From the NCBI GenBank assembly GCA_035041965.1, contig JAPYMA010001520.1, positions 105,244 through 169,243 of the forward strand: a stretch of DNA of 64,000 nucleotides, given 5' to 3'. This DNA is from Anisakis pegreffii. Its lineage: Eukaryota; Nematoda; Chromadorea; Rhabditida; Anisakidae. Below, one piece after another: positions 46,530 to 59,308 of the stretch; position 1 is the first letter of the stretch, and every line of letters starts with the position of its first letter. A program made the position numbers and the translations under genes. The notes below the pieces were generated by a model. That model made no database searches and was not told where the DNA came from. It saw only the letters and a program-made list of their open reading frames with translations.

Positions 46530-48716
46530 CTGCTAGTTGTGCCATTAGCATTATAGCATCGATAGGCAAGAAATGGTACTGATAATAATAATAATAGTGT
46601 AATTACGATAATGATATTATACTAGCTACATTTTGTTGATGATATTAGAGCAGTGATAAGCAAAACAATTACTATGGTAATGATATGATATGAACAATTG
46701 ATACTGTCATTCTTGGTTATCACTATAAGTGCAAGCCAAAACTAATGAGCTCTTGAAAATCTCTTCAAAGCGTAAAATGTACTATGATTCAATCATATTC
46801 CATAGATCAGTGGTTTTCACGTTAGGGTGCTCCATTCACCCCTTCGATGGCATGGCAGGCCGTCATTACCCCATCCACCCCGGCTACAATAATTTATGCT
46901 ATTTCCATGCATAATGTCAGAAGTAATTTCCGAGCCCTTCCATTACCCCATGACACCTCTAATTTACCCAAAAAAGGGTAATTTCCCCCAATGGGAACCC
47001 CTGTTATTGATCAAAATAATAGGAGACGAGATCACTTCACCATCCACAGCTTTGAATTGCGAAAAACAGTTTCCAGAATGTATTGACTATCCTCAGATAG
47101 GAACTGAAAGCACTCTCGAATTTAACTCATAGAGCAGAACGGACTAGAAATTAGCCAAATAAAGAGTCCAAATGGTTGTTTGTCACGAAGTTAGTGCATG
47201 GAAAAGTGATGATCATTTGAATTAGAGCCGAAAGGCATGTCGCCTGATAGCGGTACTCTAATATCAACTGAAAATGCGAACCAACCCAGTGGATTACCTC
47301 ATTAAGTCGTCAGATTCAGGGATTATGAAACTCCTCCCTTGCCATTTATCACCTCAATGTGAACTCCTCTTCTCGAAGTATTCAATCAGCATTCAATATT
47401 TCGAAGTCAGAGGATATTTTTGCTCATCGGAATATTGTAAAAATTTGGTGAATTCGTTGAGTTTTGACTATTACGTGAATTGTTTCGTCCGTGGATGAAT
47501 GGATCAAAATCGAATACAATTATCCGTAATCCATTAGTTCCTCTCTCAATGATATCAGCTGTGCTTTCGAAAACTGAACAGTCCAAAAGGTGTTCTGAAG
47601 CAGTTTCATGCTGATGAGGATAATATCCTGTATTGAGTGTGCATTGTAATTCCAGCAGCAATGTGGTGACGCGAATATGAGGAAGATTTTATTGAAACAT
47701 AATTTAGTCACATTCGATCTCAAATATAAACAGTCTAAAGCAAGATTCGATCGTAAAGATTCAAATAAACTTTTGAAAATATATTCATAACAATGATAAA
47801 AGTATATGCAATCATGAAACTGATAATCATAGTCATTATATCATCACGAAACTGATATTGCAAAGAATCATCGCAATCTGACTACACAATAGTTTCTCTT
47901 GTGAATGGAAATCCGGAAGCAATAAAGTATAAATTGTTTTCGAGAAGAGAAATTCCGATGAAAAAAGATATCTTCGAATAAAATAAAGCCAACCAGCAGG
48001 ATTAATGGATGAATGAATGGATTAGCTTTATCTTGCTCAATTCGAATCAGTCAACATATAATATTTCATGTCACAATTTCCTTTTGGATCATTTCGTCGA
48101 AGATCATAATTAATTTTGCTATCATACTGCTTCAACGCCAACGAAATGTTCGCATCTAATTAACCAAAATAACATTTCATTCGTTGTCATCTAGGCAACA
48201 CAAATTATATCTATAATAAAAGAAGCGAAACTAAATTTGTCACATATGCAGACGATTCAATTAATCTTACAATTAGTGAACGACTTGGTGTATAACGTAA
48301 ATAATCATTTTAATTAGATCGCCAAGAATGAACGATAACAAAGGGTTCTGTTGGTTGCTTGGTTGCACATTTCATTGATTTTAAACATTTTGATAACAAA
48401 ATTAATGATGATTCGAGATGAGATGATCCGAAATGAAATTGTGACTTGAAAAATATATGTTGACAAAACAATCTTGATTGTTTATTCTTCTCTCAAAGGA
48501 GAACATTCTTAAAAATGTATCTTTTCGGATGGGAATAAACGCTTCTAAGAAATTTGCCTCAATTTATCAGTGAATATTGATAAAATTGGCCTTGTCAACA
48601 GATGAATAGCAGATGAAAACGAGAGCTTTCTTCAGCACTACGAAGAAGATTGAATTTCGAACTGCTATTTTGAAATTTGTATAATTCTCTTAAGAGACAC
48701 TTATATGTATATATGT
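46530..48716. other. Intergenic region with one repeat copy
   Basis: It contains the C-rich dispersed repeat at 46826-47012. A minus-strand stretch at 47480-47730 is open in two frames but has no convincing splice structure. I looked here for LIM-domain exons belonging to the PDZ gene and saw no zinc-binding Cys/His spacing. Confidence 0.5.
46826..47012. repeat. Dispersed repeat with C-rich tracts, copy 2
   Basis: AGGGTGCTCCATTCACCCCT to GGGAACCCCTGTTAT, matching 7196-7400, with an insertion/deletion in the poly-C part. Confidence 0.7.
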
Positions 48717-51700
48717 TTATTCGAGCGGTGTACCACACGCGGCTGAAATTCTCTTAAAGCTTGAACTCTGCGCTGGGCTACCGGCTGCGTGACGCAGACC
48801 TCGTTCCTCTTCTTCGATCAATCGACGGGTTTCCGAATGCAGATAGCTGGGATCACGGGATCGCAGCTTTTCGGGACTGAAAAATAACCACAGGGTTCAA
48901 ATCACTGATTGAAAACTTATCAGTTGATGGAGCTGGATGGAGTGTTCATGAAGGACCAGTTGTATAAGACACACAAATCTTGAAATTTTTAAAAGATAAA
49001 ATTGAACTGAAAGGCTAAAATATGATCACAATTAAGTGAATATTCAGAATAGTGAAAATTCTGCCAAAAAATGAGAAAATCTTGCGATTATTTCAGGCTA
49101 TACGGCTCATCAAATGTAGGATTTCGAACGGAACGGAGGATGAAACTCATCACGTTTGAAAGTTGCTATGAACTGACTCCGTTTCAGTGCCGAAAAGTCC
49201 GCCAGTCTGATTGAGATACTGCTCTGCCGCAGATTCCATTGAGTAGATATTCATCGGAGAATTATACTGAAGGTGGCGAATAGTCGCTTGGGGAGTTAAA
49301 CCGTCAGACGATTTAACGACAGAAGGAGATTGCTGTGATTGAACGTGAACTGAAACAATTCTGCAGTTAGGATGTCTCTCGTTCCACAGAATTAGGCAGA
49401 TTAAATTAAATTGTTAATAAAAGAGCGACTAGTGATGTCTCTATACCACTTTTTTGAAAACTGTTCTATTCTGTTCTTTTGGGCTCAAAAACGGCTCTAT
49501 TCTGTTCCAAACTATTCCTCCCTCATTTGCGAACTGTTCTGTTCTATTTTATGGAACAGAACGGGAACACAACAAGAATAGAACAGTTTAACTGGAATAG
49601 AAACATCACTAAGAGCCACTAGTTAGCGATTGGAATATGTCATGTATTCAGAGTGTCAGCTATTACTGATCAATCTGCAGATCAAATGCATAGAGTGTGC
49701 CATATAAGAAAATCGCTCAGCTACGTGAAATACTGTCAGAAATTCAGCAATATCTATGCAATGAAGTGTTTTACGTCGACAACATATATACTTTTCTGGA
49801 AGTAGAGAATCTGCTGAATCTGAAGGTGCACAGAAATCATTGTGTTACTGGGCAAACTTGAGGATACAGGTTGCTTGAATATGATGCAACTGATATCCTC
49901 ATAATCGTGCGATACTGATCAATATGCAGATCAAATGTATAGAGTGGGCCCTATGAAGAAATCGCTCAGCGAAGTGAAACACCTTCAGAAATTCAACAAA
50001 ATGTAAGCAACGAATTATCTGACGTCTACAATTTATATACTTTTCCGAATGTAGAGAATCTGCTGAATCTGAAACTGTATAGAAAACATTGTGTTGGTGG
50101 GCACACTTGAGGACAGAGTATGGTACTACTTGCTTGGGTGTGGTACTCTATTTGATTCATAATGAGGGGATTGCTTCATAAAATCAACTTCAGCATGATA
50201 AGAACTCATGAGCTATATGTAGTCTAACTCCGATTACATGTGATACAAACTTTGTGACAAAGACAAATTCGTAACTCACTTTCGTGTGGACGTGCTACCG
50301 GGTGTTCTTGCCCACCTGCGGCAGCATTACCTCCTTGTGGACCCATTGTGCTCGGAATCGATGACGGCTTGATTGGCGTGAATCTGTTCGAGGTGGTATT
50401 TGAGGGCAGCACAGCGGGAGGGGGTGGAGGAGGAGCTGGGATTGCTTGAGTACTAGGTAACGGAATTGCAGGAGGAGCCGGCGGGCTCTTGACCTGTTGA
50501 TCTAGCTGGTGATCAGGTTTATCCGATGCAGATTTAATGATGGGTGAAGATTGCTGTAGGTTGGTAATGTGACGAGAAGGTGAATTCGTAGCTCTTTCAT
50601 GTCTAAATGCAAGCAATTTCCGGGATTGAGTGGAAATTTGTAATTGAGCGAGATTTATTTCTTTTCGAAAGGATCTCCAATATAATAGTTTTGTTCGGAA
50701 CTTGTAAGTGGTATAGAAAAACTGAGTGAATGATTGAACAAAGCAAAATTTCGGTTACTTTTATTAGTGCCTTTAAATGACTGCAAAACTTCAAGAGACA
50801 ATACAACCTTCTGTATAATAGACACCATGATGGCATGCAAAATATCAAGCTTTTGGACGGCAACCGGTATCATTAACACCGAAGTCAACTGATACAACAT
50901 AAACTTTCACTAAATTATACACAGTTATGGAAGGATATGAGACAGAATTCGAATCTGAAATCTTCGAAAGAGATATGGTCAAAAGAGGATTGAACCCACT
51001 ATAAAACTATACAAATCAACTGCTTTGCAGTTTGAAAGAGGTTACAGGTAATGAACTGCTAAACAAGTATATCTTGCGATGGGACTCACTACTCGTTGAT
51101 ATAACTTAATGAGTGACACCAAAGCTATGACTTATTACGAAGAAGTTTCAGAAGAGCTAACGAGCATGAATTCAAACAAAATGAAATGTTTGATTGACAT
51201 GAAATATTGAAAACTGAAAAAGTAGAAAGTTGAGCATGATTGTGTTGATCGATCAGTCAACTGGAGTGCCACAGGCTCGAGAGATTCTTTTAAAGCTTGC
51301 ACTCTGCGCAGGTGGAGAAGCACTATGGTGGTAGGCATGAGGAGCACCGCCACTGTATCGTTCTTCCTCTTCGATCATTCGACGTGTTTCAGATGTTAAA
51401 TATGGTGTCACCTTTGTCTTGAACAAATTTGGACTGCAATCAACGCACTCAGTTTGCATGCAATATTACAAAAATACATTTACAATCAGGCAAGGGCAAT
51501 AACGCGCTAAACGCTATTCCGCTACTAGCGGAACGACTACTTTCCGATAGCGCGCTACTTTTTCCAAATAGCTGATTGTGAGATTTGTAGCGACAGCTTC
51601 CGCTACTCTCTTTGATTAGCGCTTCAGCGAGCTACTTTTTCGTGAAATTTAGCACTTCAACGAATTTTGCACTTCCGCTAACGTTTCCTTCGTCTGTAAG

Positions 51701-54700
51701 TGAACGCATACTTTTTCCACCATTAAGGTAGATAAGTACATACATATTCGCGGTGTAACACTGGCAAGCACTGTTATCAAATCTACCGTACTCTTACTCA
51801 TCTGAACGGTTAGAAGTATGGTATTCAGTGATGCATCAAATGTTCGCTATCAGTACATCACTGGCCTTCTGCTTTGTGAACTTGCTAACATGCTGTTTGG
51901 CTTTAAATAAGTTGGGGGACAGTGCTATGATGTTTTCTTAATTTTTTTCTCGCTATGAAAGGATATGAATGACGTTTAATCGCATAGTCATATGTGCAGC
52001 TAATTTCGGTGTAAAGCTAATTATACTGCGAGTTTATTGACCCAACTGGTGCTGGGAAAAGGAGGAAGCTTCAAAAATCAAATTACATACGTTACTGAGT
52101 CAATGAAATGAGAATGGATGAAACTGGGTAAGTGGAGTATCCTCTTCTTTAAATTTATTCTCCATCACCCCTTGTCGAATATTTAGCAAAATTTTAACAG
52201 CTATATGAAGTCGATTGCATTTGGTGGAATTGATCGGAGTAATATTTGGAGCAATTGTGAGGAGACAATATATTGGAAGAGCAGGTTCCAGGCTCTAACG
52301 ATTCTACTTGCGAACGAGAGTATTGTCATGATAATTTGCAACGTTTGGCAGCGAGTTTAAATAGCGTTTCAATAGCGATAGCGAATTAGTTTCAGCGGTC
52401 AAAAATATGGTCATGTAGACTTTATATGTGCTTTTGGAATGCTTCTGAGTACAGTTACCACAGAAAACAAGCAAGCATCTGCTTGTTTTCGACAGAGTAT
52501 CATCAGTTCGGATGACATAGCGTTTCTTCAATAAACAACAAAACAAACGAAGCGAACTGATATGGCGAATTAAGTGAAATGAATATTTCAAGCAAATGAT
52601 ATAAGATTTTAAAGCGATTGACGTAAATAAGCTGATGTCTTTCAATTGAACATGTAATGCAGTTGTGTTATGATATGGATAACATGAATGAAGCTTTGTG
52701 GATTATTAGCAAACAAAAAACATAAAACTTATATCAGTGTGATACTGGAATCGCAATCATTTTACTGACTGAAGAATTGAGACTCATTACACTGATCTTG
52801 AATGGATACAGAAGGAATTTCGCTGAATTCGAATTGAAAACCTAGTGAGCATTTTGGCGTTGGATAGAAGCATTGAATTCAAGTAACAGTTTGATCTATC
52901 TGATCAATAAATCTGATGAAATGAGCCGATCAAATTTTTGGAAGCAAAATATATGCGTCTAAAAGTGAGCTGCTTTGCCGAGGAGGTTTCGATTCAATAA
53001 GGTACTACTGAATGGGATTAGAGAGAAAGTGACTTACTCGGTGCCGAAAAGACCGCCAGTTTGACGGAGATATTGTTCGGCAGGAGTTTCACGTGAATGA
53101 GCGTACAAGTGTGGAATAGAGGCACTCGGCGATAGCTCACGACGAGTGCGTGGTGAATGGTAGAAAGGAACTCGAGGTCCTGAAATCACCACGTATAGTT
53201 TGAAGAGAGGCTCTGACTATGAGACTTCCAAACAGTCAATTGAAGATATCTCGTTCAGCTAGAGAATTTTGTGCAGAACGATTGCATTACTAGAGAGCTA
53301 TTGGAGAACTGGAATCGCAATCATTTTATCGACTGAAGAAGTGAGACCGATTATTTTAATGATCTTAAAACTGATCAGCAGTTTGATGACGATACGGAGA
53401 GAAAGGCGACTTCTGTTATTTGGGCACATCATGGAAAGTTGCACAATAAGGAAATGAAAGATGAAATATGTGCATCCTCTTTGGATGTTTTCAATAATAT
53501 TGTGGAAAACTATTGCAATAGATAGAACCGAGAAGCACTGAACCTTCTTCATAGTAGGAGGCTTCACTACGAGCGCGATAGTCCTGCTGCTGACTACCAG
53601 TTTGATGACGATACGGAGAGAACGGCGACTTTTGACCACCGACAGCAGCTGCTGGTGGGCTTGTGTAGCCGGTATTGATGTGAACTGGGATCATATGGCT
53701 GCTCCTAGGAGCGGCAGCAGGGCCACCGCTCGAGAACGGTGCAGGTGCTGGAGCAGAGGGTGGATGCTCGGGAGTTGTGTATGTATGTTTGAGAGGTTGC
53801 GTATGAATAACGGTTCCACCGGCCGTGTGACCCCCACTATTGTAATTTGACGACTGTGTTGTCTTGTAATCGAGAGCTATTGGCACATTATGAGTTGTTC
53901 CAGACATTGCTTGTGGCTGCTGCCCTTGAGCTCCGAATCGACCAGCGCCACTGGTACTACGCGATTCTTCTTGAGCTACTTTCCTGGAGAGAAATTAGTC
54001 GGAATTGATAGAATATGAATTGTCAATATCTGTTGAAACTAAGCCGTTTTTTGAATATCTCTTAAACTGAGATATTCTTGTGTTTATCTCTTTAATGAGA
54101 TCAAACTTTTGTCAAAGATTTTAGACCGACTCGGAATCGAATTCACGCCTTCTAAACAGATCAGATCCTGAAAGCCCAGCGTTACACCAGTATACTTTCT
54201 GCCCATTGCTCGATCTTTCTTATTTGATTTAAGCACTATCTATCATTGTATGCTAGCTTTCCACGCTAGTTGCGACAGTATCAATCGGAATTCGATTAAT
54301 ACCAAAAGAGTTCATCAAGAGAAGGTGAGTGCATTCTTTATCAAGTCACACAAATCAAAATAAATGCATCTACAGTAGACATGTGCATCTACAATGAAAA
54401 GTCAGGAATTAGTCAATATAATCTGCAATGAACCTTTTTCAGGAACAATAGTGAATATGAACTAACTTGGTGTAACTTTCCGTTGAATATGAATCATAGT
54501 AGCCTTCCTTTGACTGTCGATTGGTGCTTAATGCATCTGTATTTGTGACATTTGTGAATGGAGCTGGTTGATAGCCTATGGGTACGCTTCGCTCGGACTT
54601 TCGATCCTGAAAAGTTAAACGTCCACAAGCATTAGAGTACTCTATTCATTGATGTCTTTGCAGCACAGTTAACACGTGGGTTGAAGTATCATAGTACATT

Positions 54701-55712
54701 CTAAAGTACAATGATAGGTTATCAATTAAGTGATATATTGAGAGAAGTATGATAGTGCGATTATCACTTCACTATAATGATAACCTGGATTGATTTATAG
54801 CCCGAAGTGTTGCTGCTGCTGGTGAACGTTTGTTGCTTTGAAGGGTGTACTTGATCAACAACAATCTTATTGTCTTGCTCAGTGAGATTCCACGGTAATG
54901 TGGGATGTGAAGTGATATATCTGAAAGTTCGTTGAAACGTTCTGTTCTGTGTCCATCCTCAAACAACACTCATCTTTTGGACTCAATCACAAATGCTAAA
55001 AGCATTCACAAAACCCTGAGGTGGGACTTTGGTCAGGCCATTACTTTACTTTTTGGATCAAAAAACATTCGTGAGATAATTTGTTTCTGGTTTTTTATTC
55101 ATCAATTATCATTGTATCTCAATAAAATGGGATTCCAATTCACAGATAAATCAAAAAGAAGGACAGTATAAACGAACACCTTTTCAAGATTATATTCATT
55201 TCGTCGGATGGTCGTCCGATTATATTGTTAGCCTCATGTAGAGGCATTCCATTTACATTACGTCCTGCCAGTTCTGTGACAGTATCATTCGCTTCGATGC
55301 CAGCCTTATGAGCAAGGCTTTCTTTATCAACCTGTAAAGTGCCCTTCTTGCGATTTACTGCATCTTAAGATAACTTGTGGATCTTATGATCAGACATCTC
55401 CCATCTCGAACCATCACGTTTTGAAGTGAGATGAATATCTAACGGATAATTTTTAGATTTCATTTCATTGCTACTATCCGAACTTTATGTTGCGAAAGTC
55501 GTCTTAATATCTAAATACTGCCCAAGAACAATCTAAATGTTGTGGCTTTCATTCAATGGAACCGTAACAACTAGATTTCTTCATTATGACATATGACCCG
55601 TACTTACCGAAGCAACGGTCAACACTCCAGACGTTGTGCTCCGCAATGAAAATCCCCACGGAATCGATGCATTGCTCCGATTCATACGTACCTTTACGGT
55701 TTCATATGCCAT
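48717..55712 (-). CDS. alp-1: PDZ protein of the ALP/Enigma (ZASP) type with alternative 3' ends
   Basis: Sarcomere Z-disc/dense-body adaptors of this family bind alpha-actinin through an N-terminal PDZ domain. Common exons: 55608-55712 (start MAYETVKVRM), 55180-55331, 54785-54920, 54467-54606, 53544-53983, 53038-53179. The PDZ domain spans residues 1-85, with the PWGF loop typical of the family and GMPLHEANNII. A Ser/Pro/Tyr-rich linker follows. End 1 uses 51253-51433 (431 aa). End 2 uses 50280-50602 (poly-Pro), 49154-49349 and 48717-48876 (597 aa). Exon 49154-49349 has YNSPMNIYSMESAAEQYL, which matches the ZASP-like motif. Both ends finish with SETRR(L/M)IEEE and SFKRISxACGTP. No LIM domains are visible. 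The symbol is by family resemblance only; all exons chain in phase in both forms. Confidence 0.85.
49432..49612. mobile_element. Small inverted-repeat element, family 2, copy 3 (inverted)
   Basis: AGTGATGTCTCTATACCACT to AACTGGAATAGAAACATCACT, the reverse orientation of copies 1-2, with TTCTGTTCCAAAC-like interior. In an intron of the PDZ gene (49350-50279). Confidence 0.75.
49667..50130. repeat. Tandem duplication, about 250-bp unit
   Basis: Units at 49667-49905 and 49915-50130 share GATCAAATG...ATAGAGTG, AATCGCTCAGC, AGAGAATCTGCTGAATCTGA and CATTGTGTT. A third, diverged copy is at 55845-56065 and weaker traces follow to 56330. Non-coding; one copy pair is inside the PDZ gene, the third just upstream of it. 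Confidence 0.78.
51494..51700. repeat. CGCTA/TAGCG-word cluster
   Basis: About 200 bp in which CGCTA or its complement TAGCG appears more than ten times, often as CGCTACTTTTT or CCGCTACT. Local GC is raised. Located in the PDZ gene intron just upstream (in transcript order) of the terminal exon of end 1. Confidence 0.7.
54033..54275 (-). repeat. tRNA-Leu-derived SINE, copy 2
   Basis: Second copy of the 174-434 element, with the tRNA-like part at about 54195-54115 on the minus strand and a perfect CTAGC/GCTAG stem-loop at 54252-54269. Situated in the PDZ gene intron 53984-54466. Confidence 0.6.
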
Positions 55713-58700
55713 TTTTGATTGGTTTCACAAATCTTCAATTTTAAGGAAACTGTTTCGTAATGATGCAAAAATTAAGACAAATTTGTAATGATACGTCAAT
55801 GAGCGTTCAGTAAGAATGTATTCATCGTAGTGAGATAATCGACACTGAGATCAAATATACAGAGTTCAGCGCTATGATAGAACAGCTAACAATAAGCTCG
55901 AAGATAGACCTACGGAAATTTGACTATATGTCTGAAATCAAGTATTTTTCATGTACAACAAATATACTTTTCTGAAAGCAGAGAATCTGCTGAATCTGAA
56001 GATGTACAGAATGTACAGAAATCACTGTGTTATCGGGCAAAATTGAGGATACAGCTAGCTCGATTAAGGTAAATCTAATACTTCTGTAGTATTGCGTTAA
56101 TCATCGACATAGATATCAATTGCGTATAGTTCAGCGCTTAATGATATCGTTCAACTATATACGTTCAGAAATTAAGCCGTGTCTTTGGAAATAAGTATGT
56201 TTTGTCAACAATATATGCAATTCTCTGCTTTCAGAAGAGTATATATCTGGTTCATGAAACTGCTGAAACCATTAGTGTATGGAAGTAATCATGCTGCTGA
56301 TCAAACCCGAAGATACAGATGGTTTACGAATGCTAATCCAGAATGATCAATGATAATATCATACAAAATTATATAAATTCTGAAAAAGCTTCACTCTTCA
56401 TATAGGCAGTAATAACTGCGGTAGTATCTGTCAGCGATGGGCACATATAACACGACATTAAGCAGACTCTAAATCCCTGTCATTTATTAAACGAGAAGTT
56501 GAGATAGAGCGAACAGGTAGGCACAAATTTAATGGTAGATACATTGGTAGACTGAACTATCTAAGCTTAGCTGTAGACTGTTTGCTTGTTTATGATGAGG
56601 TGAGATTGGATTTCGCACGTTGGAGTTATGATATGAAACTGGATGGTGGATGAGCTATGGAATGTTGAGCATTTGTACGTAGCGAATGAAGTGTAGTTTG
56701 AAGATGTTCTAAAATAAACAGCACAAATCGCGTGTTCGAACGGAAAAATGTGGATTGAATCAATCGCTGGTGCCATGTTGAAATTTGAAAAGACCAATAA
56801 GACGGTGCACGAGAAGTTAAGCAAAATCGTTGGGTAAGCTTTTATTCAGTTTCAGCAAATCACTGGATGGGATATGTGTTCAATCGTGCGATCATTGATG
56901 TCGATGTTGATATTGAGGTTGTTTATAGGTCAGTTCAACATTCGGCATAACATCGATATATAAGAGCGATCAGAAAAGAGTGGATAATGAGAGAAAACCA
57001 AATGAGTTTGAGGCGAATAAAATGAAATCATATGAAGGCAATTGAAATGAAAGCAAAGCAAATAACAAAATAACAGCAGACTTCACTTAAGTCATATCAA
57101 CGCAATTATTGTCGTAGGTGGTAGCGAGCATGTGCTGAAAGTTAGTTAGCGTGAGGATAAAATATTAGACGGATATCTCAGGTTACCACCACTTAGATAG
57201 AGACAAGCTTAGAGATGAGACATCCATCTTATAGCGAGAGACTGCATAAACGGATGATGAAAAGGAGAAGCTCGAGCTCAGGTACGGCACACCATCGTGC
57301 GAGCAGATTTTAGCATCAACTGCGATGCTAGAGTTTATCTAGTGGTTCTTTTATCTTACATCCATCCAGCTGTTAGTTGTTTTGACTCTTTCAGAATAAG
57401 AATGCAGCAAAACTAAGCAGATAGTTCCATCTGTTTGAGAATAAGCAGCAATGAATGTGATGGTGTTAAATAACACTGATAACAACAATAAAAATAATCA
57501 TGACAATTTTTATTTGGCTAATCAAAAAACAATGATAATGCCAAAACATTTCGAATGCTCACAAATATTCTCTAACATACAAATACGAACCTAAAAAGTA
57601 ACTTTAACTGCGAAATCTCAGCTGATCCCAATGAAACTGAAAATGAAACGGAGGAAAAATAACAACATAGCATAATGCACACATCAGACTCAGACTCAAA
57701 AACAACCAGAAAGCTCAGCGATAAACGTGAAGAATCATTTCATCAAACTGAAACAAACGAATAAATAACATCTGCTTCTATTTATACTCGTTCAAGCTGA
57801 TCTGAATGAAAACAATCACGTATATCCATCCATTCCTCTATATTTCTACGTCTGTGTGCTCTTCTCATCCTATATTTTCGATATCCCATCTAATATCCAT
57901 CTGCTAATCGCAAGATCTTGTCAGCTTGAAAATCTCTAGTTGATGTTCATTTTGTTTACCCACATCTATGAGCTCTGTACGCATTTATCCGTAGACATTT
58001 CATCTTACATATGACACGCAACAAAGATCATCCTAATTAGGTCCAAAGATATAATTATGACTGTTATTATCATGAGATTATTATCATAACATTATTATAA
58101 TTATTACTAATATTATTATTAATAATATTATCATCATGATTATTATTAGCATTATCATTACTATGTAACAGTATTGCTATTGTTATCTTCATTATCATTA
58201 TTATTGTTATTACTGATATTGATCTTGTTGGTACCGTAGTTATTATTTTCACTATTTTCACGACTCATCACCGTCATTTTATGATGATTACATCTATTAT
58301 TACACTGTCTGCGATCAGACCAAAGCAAGGAGACAGAATAAACAGGTTTAGAACACAAACCACTTAAACGCAAACACGTAAACGTGGAACTATGATAGAA
58401 AAATACCGATAGTTCAGTTCCACTTGAACACGGAAACCAAATCGCTGATAAACAAATAAGACAACGAATCAATTTTTGCGGATGTCTCCTTCATTTTTCA
58501 TTGCACTCAAATTCTTTCAGTCTAATCTAATTCTCATTATTTTGGTTTCGTTTAATGAGATTTAAGCATCTCAATAATTTCATGTGAATGTGAATGTATA
58601 TATGCAGGACTGATAGACATGCAATGGTTTCGCTTGAATAATTTTACTTTAAAACATCCATCCCAAATCGCATAATATGATACAATAGAACGATGAGCCT

Positions 58701-59308
58701 CACCTACATAGATAAAACATATATCACAGAATATATCAGTGAACATAACTTATATCACAAAGTCAATGAAAAATACCTATATGTATAGATAAAAATTCAT
58801 TATCGCAAATACACAAACAGTGCTGTATAAATGAAAAAATAACAAGTAAGCTGCCGCGATTATACGGCTGTTAAGCAGTAAACGATCACAATAACAATAT
58901 TAATGATAATGATAACAATTGAACTGTGTTCCTGAATTGATTCACCCCATCACAAGGTATCGCTTCTTCATCACGAAAACTATCAGACCACCAAATAACT
59001 TTTGTTAGAATGCTCCTCATGAAAATTCATCATCAATAATCAATGTGTTCTAAACATGGTATTGTCTTACATACAGAAACGAATTGGTCCATGATGGTAT
59101 GTTGTTGTGAATGAGCATGAACACAGTTCAAATAATAAGCCACCCACCATTCATATGAAACAAATAATTAGACTCATCGTCAAGTAATAACTTGTATATT
59201 CAGCTTGTTCGATTAGTTAACTACTTTTTGAGGACTGCAATCCGGATCTTGAATCTTGCATCCACACATTGATCTATCAAGACTTGATCTGTAGCAGCAG
59301 ACTTCAGA
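55713..59308. other. Intergenic region between the PDZ and Gln/Cys-rich genes
   Basis: It holds the diverged 49667-type repeat at 55845-56065 and an ATT/AAT-rich simple-sequence block at 58075-58210. The frame at 56567-56824 (-) starts with a hydrophobic stretch but lacks splice partners. The PDZ gene promoter should be in the first kilobase. Confidence 0.5.

Noticed and set aside
46530..48700. LIM domains for the ALP/Enigma-type gene
   Set aside because: No C-x2-C...H-x2-C spacing was found on the minus strand, and both alternative ends have stop codons right after the shared GTP motif.
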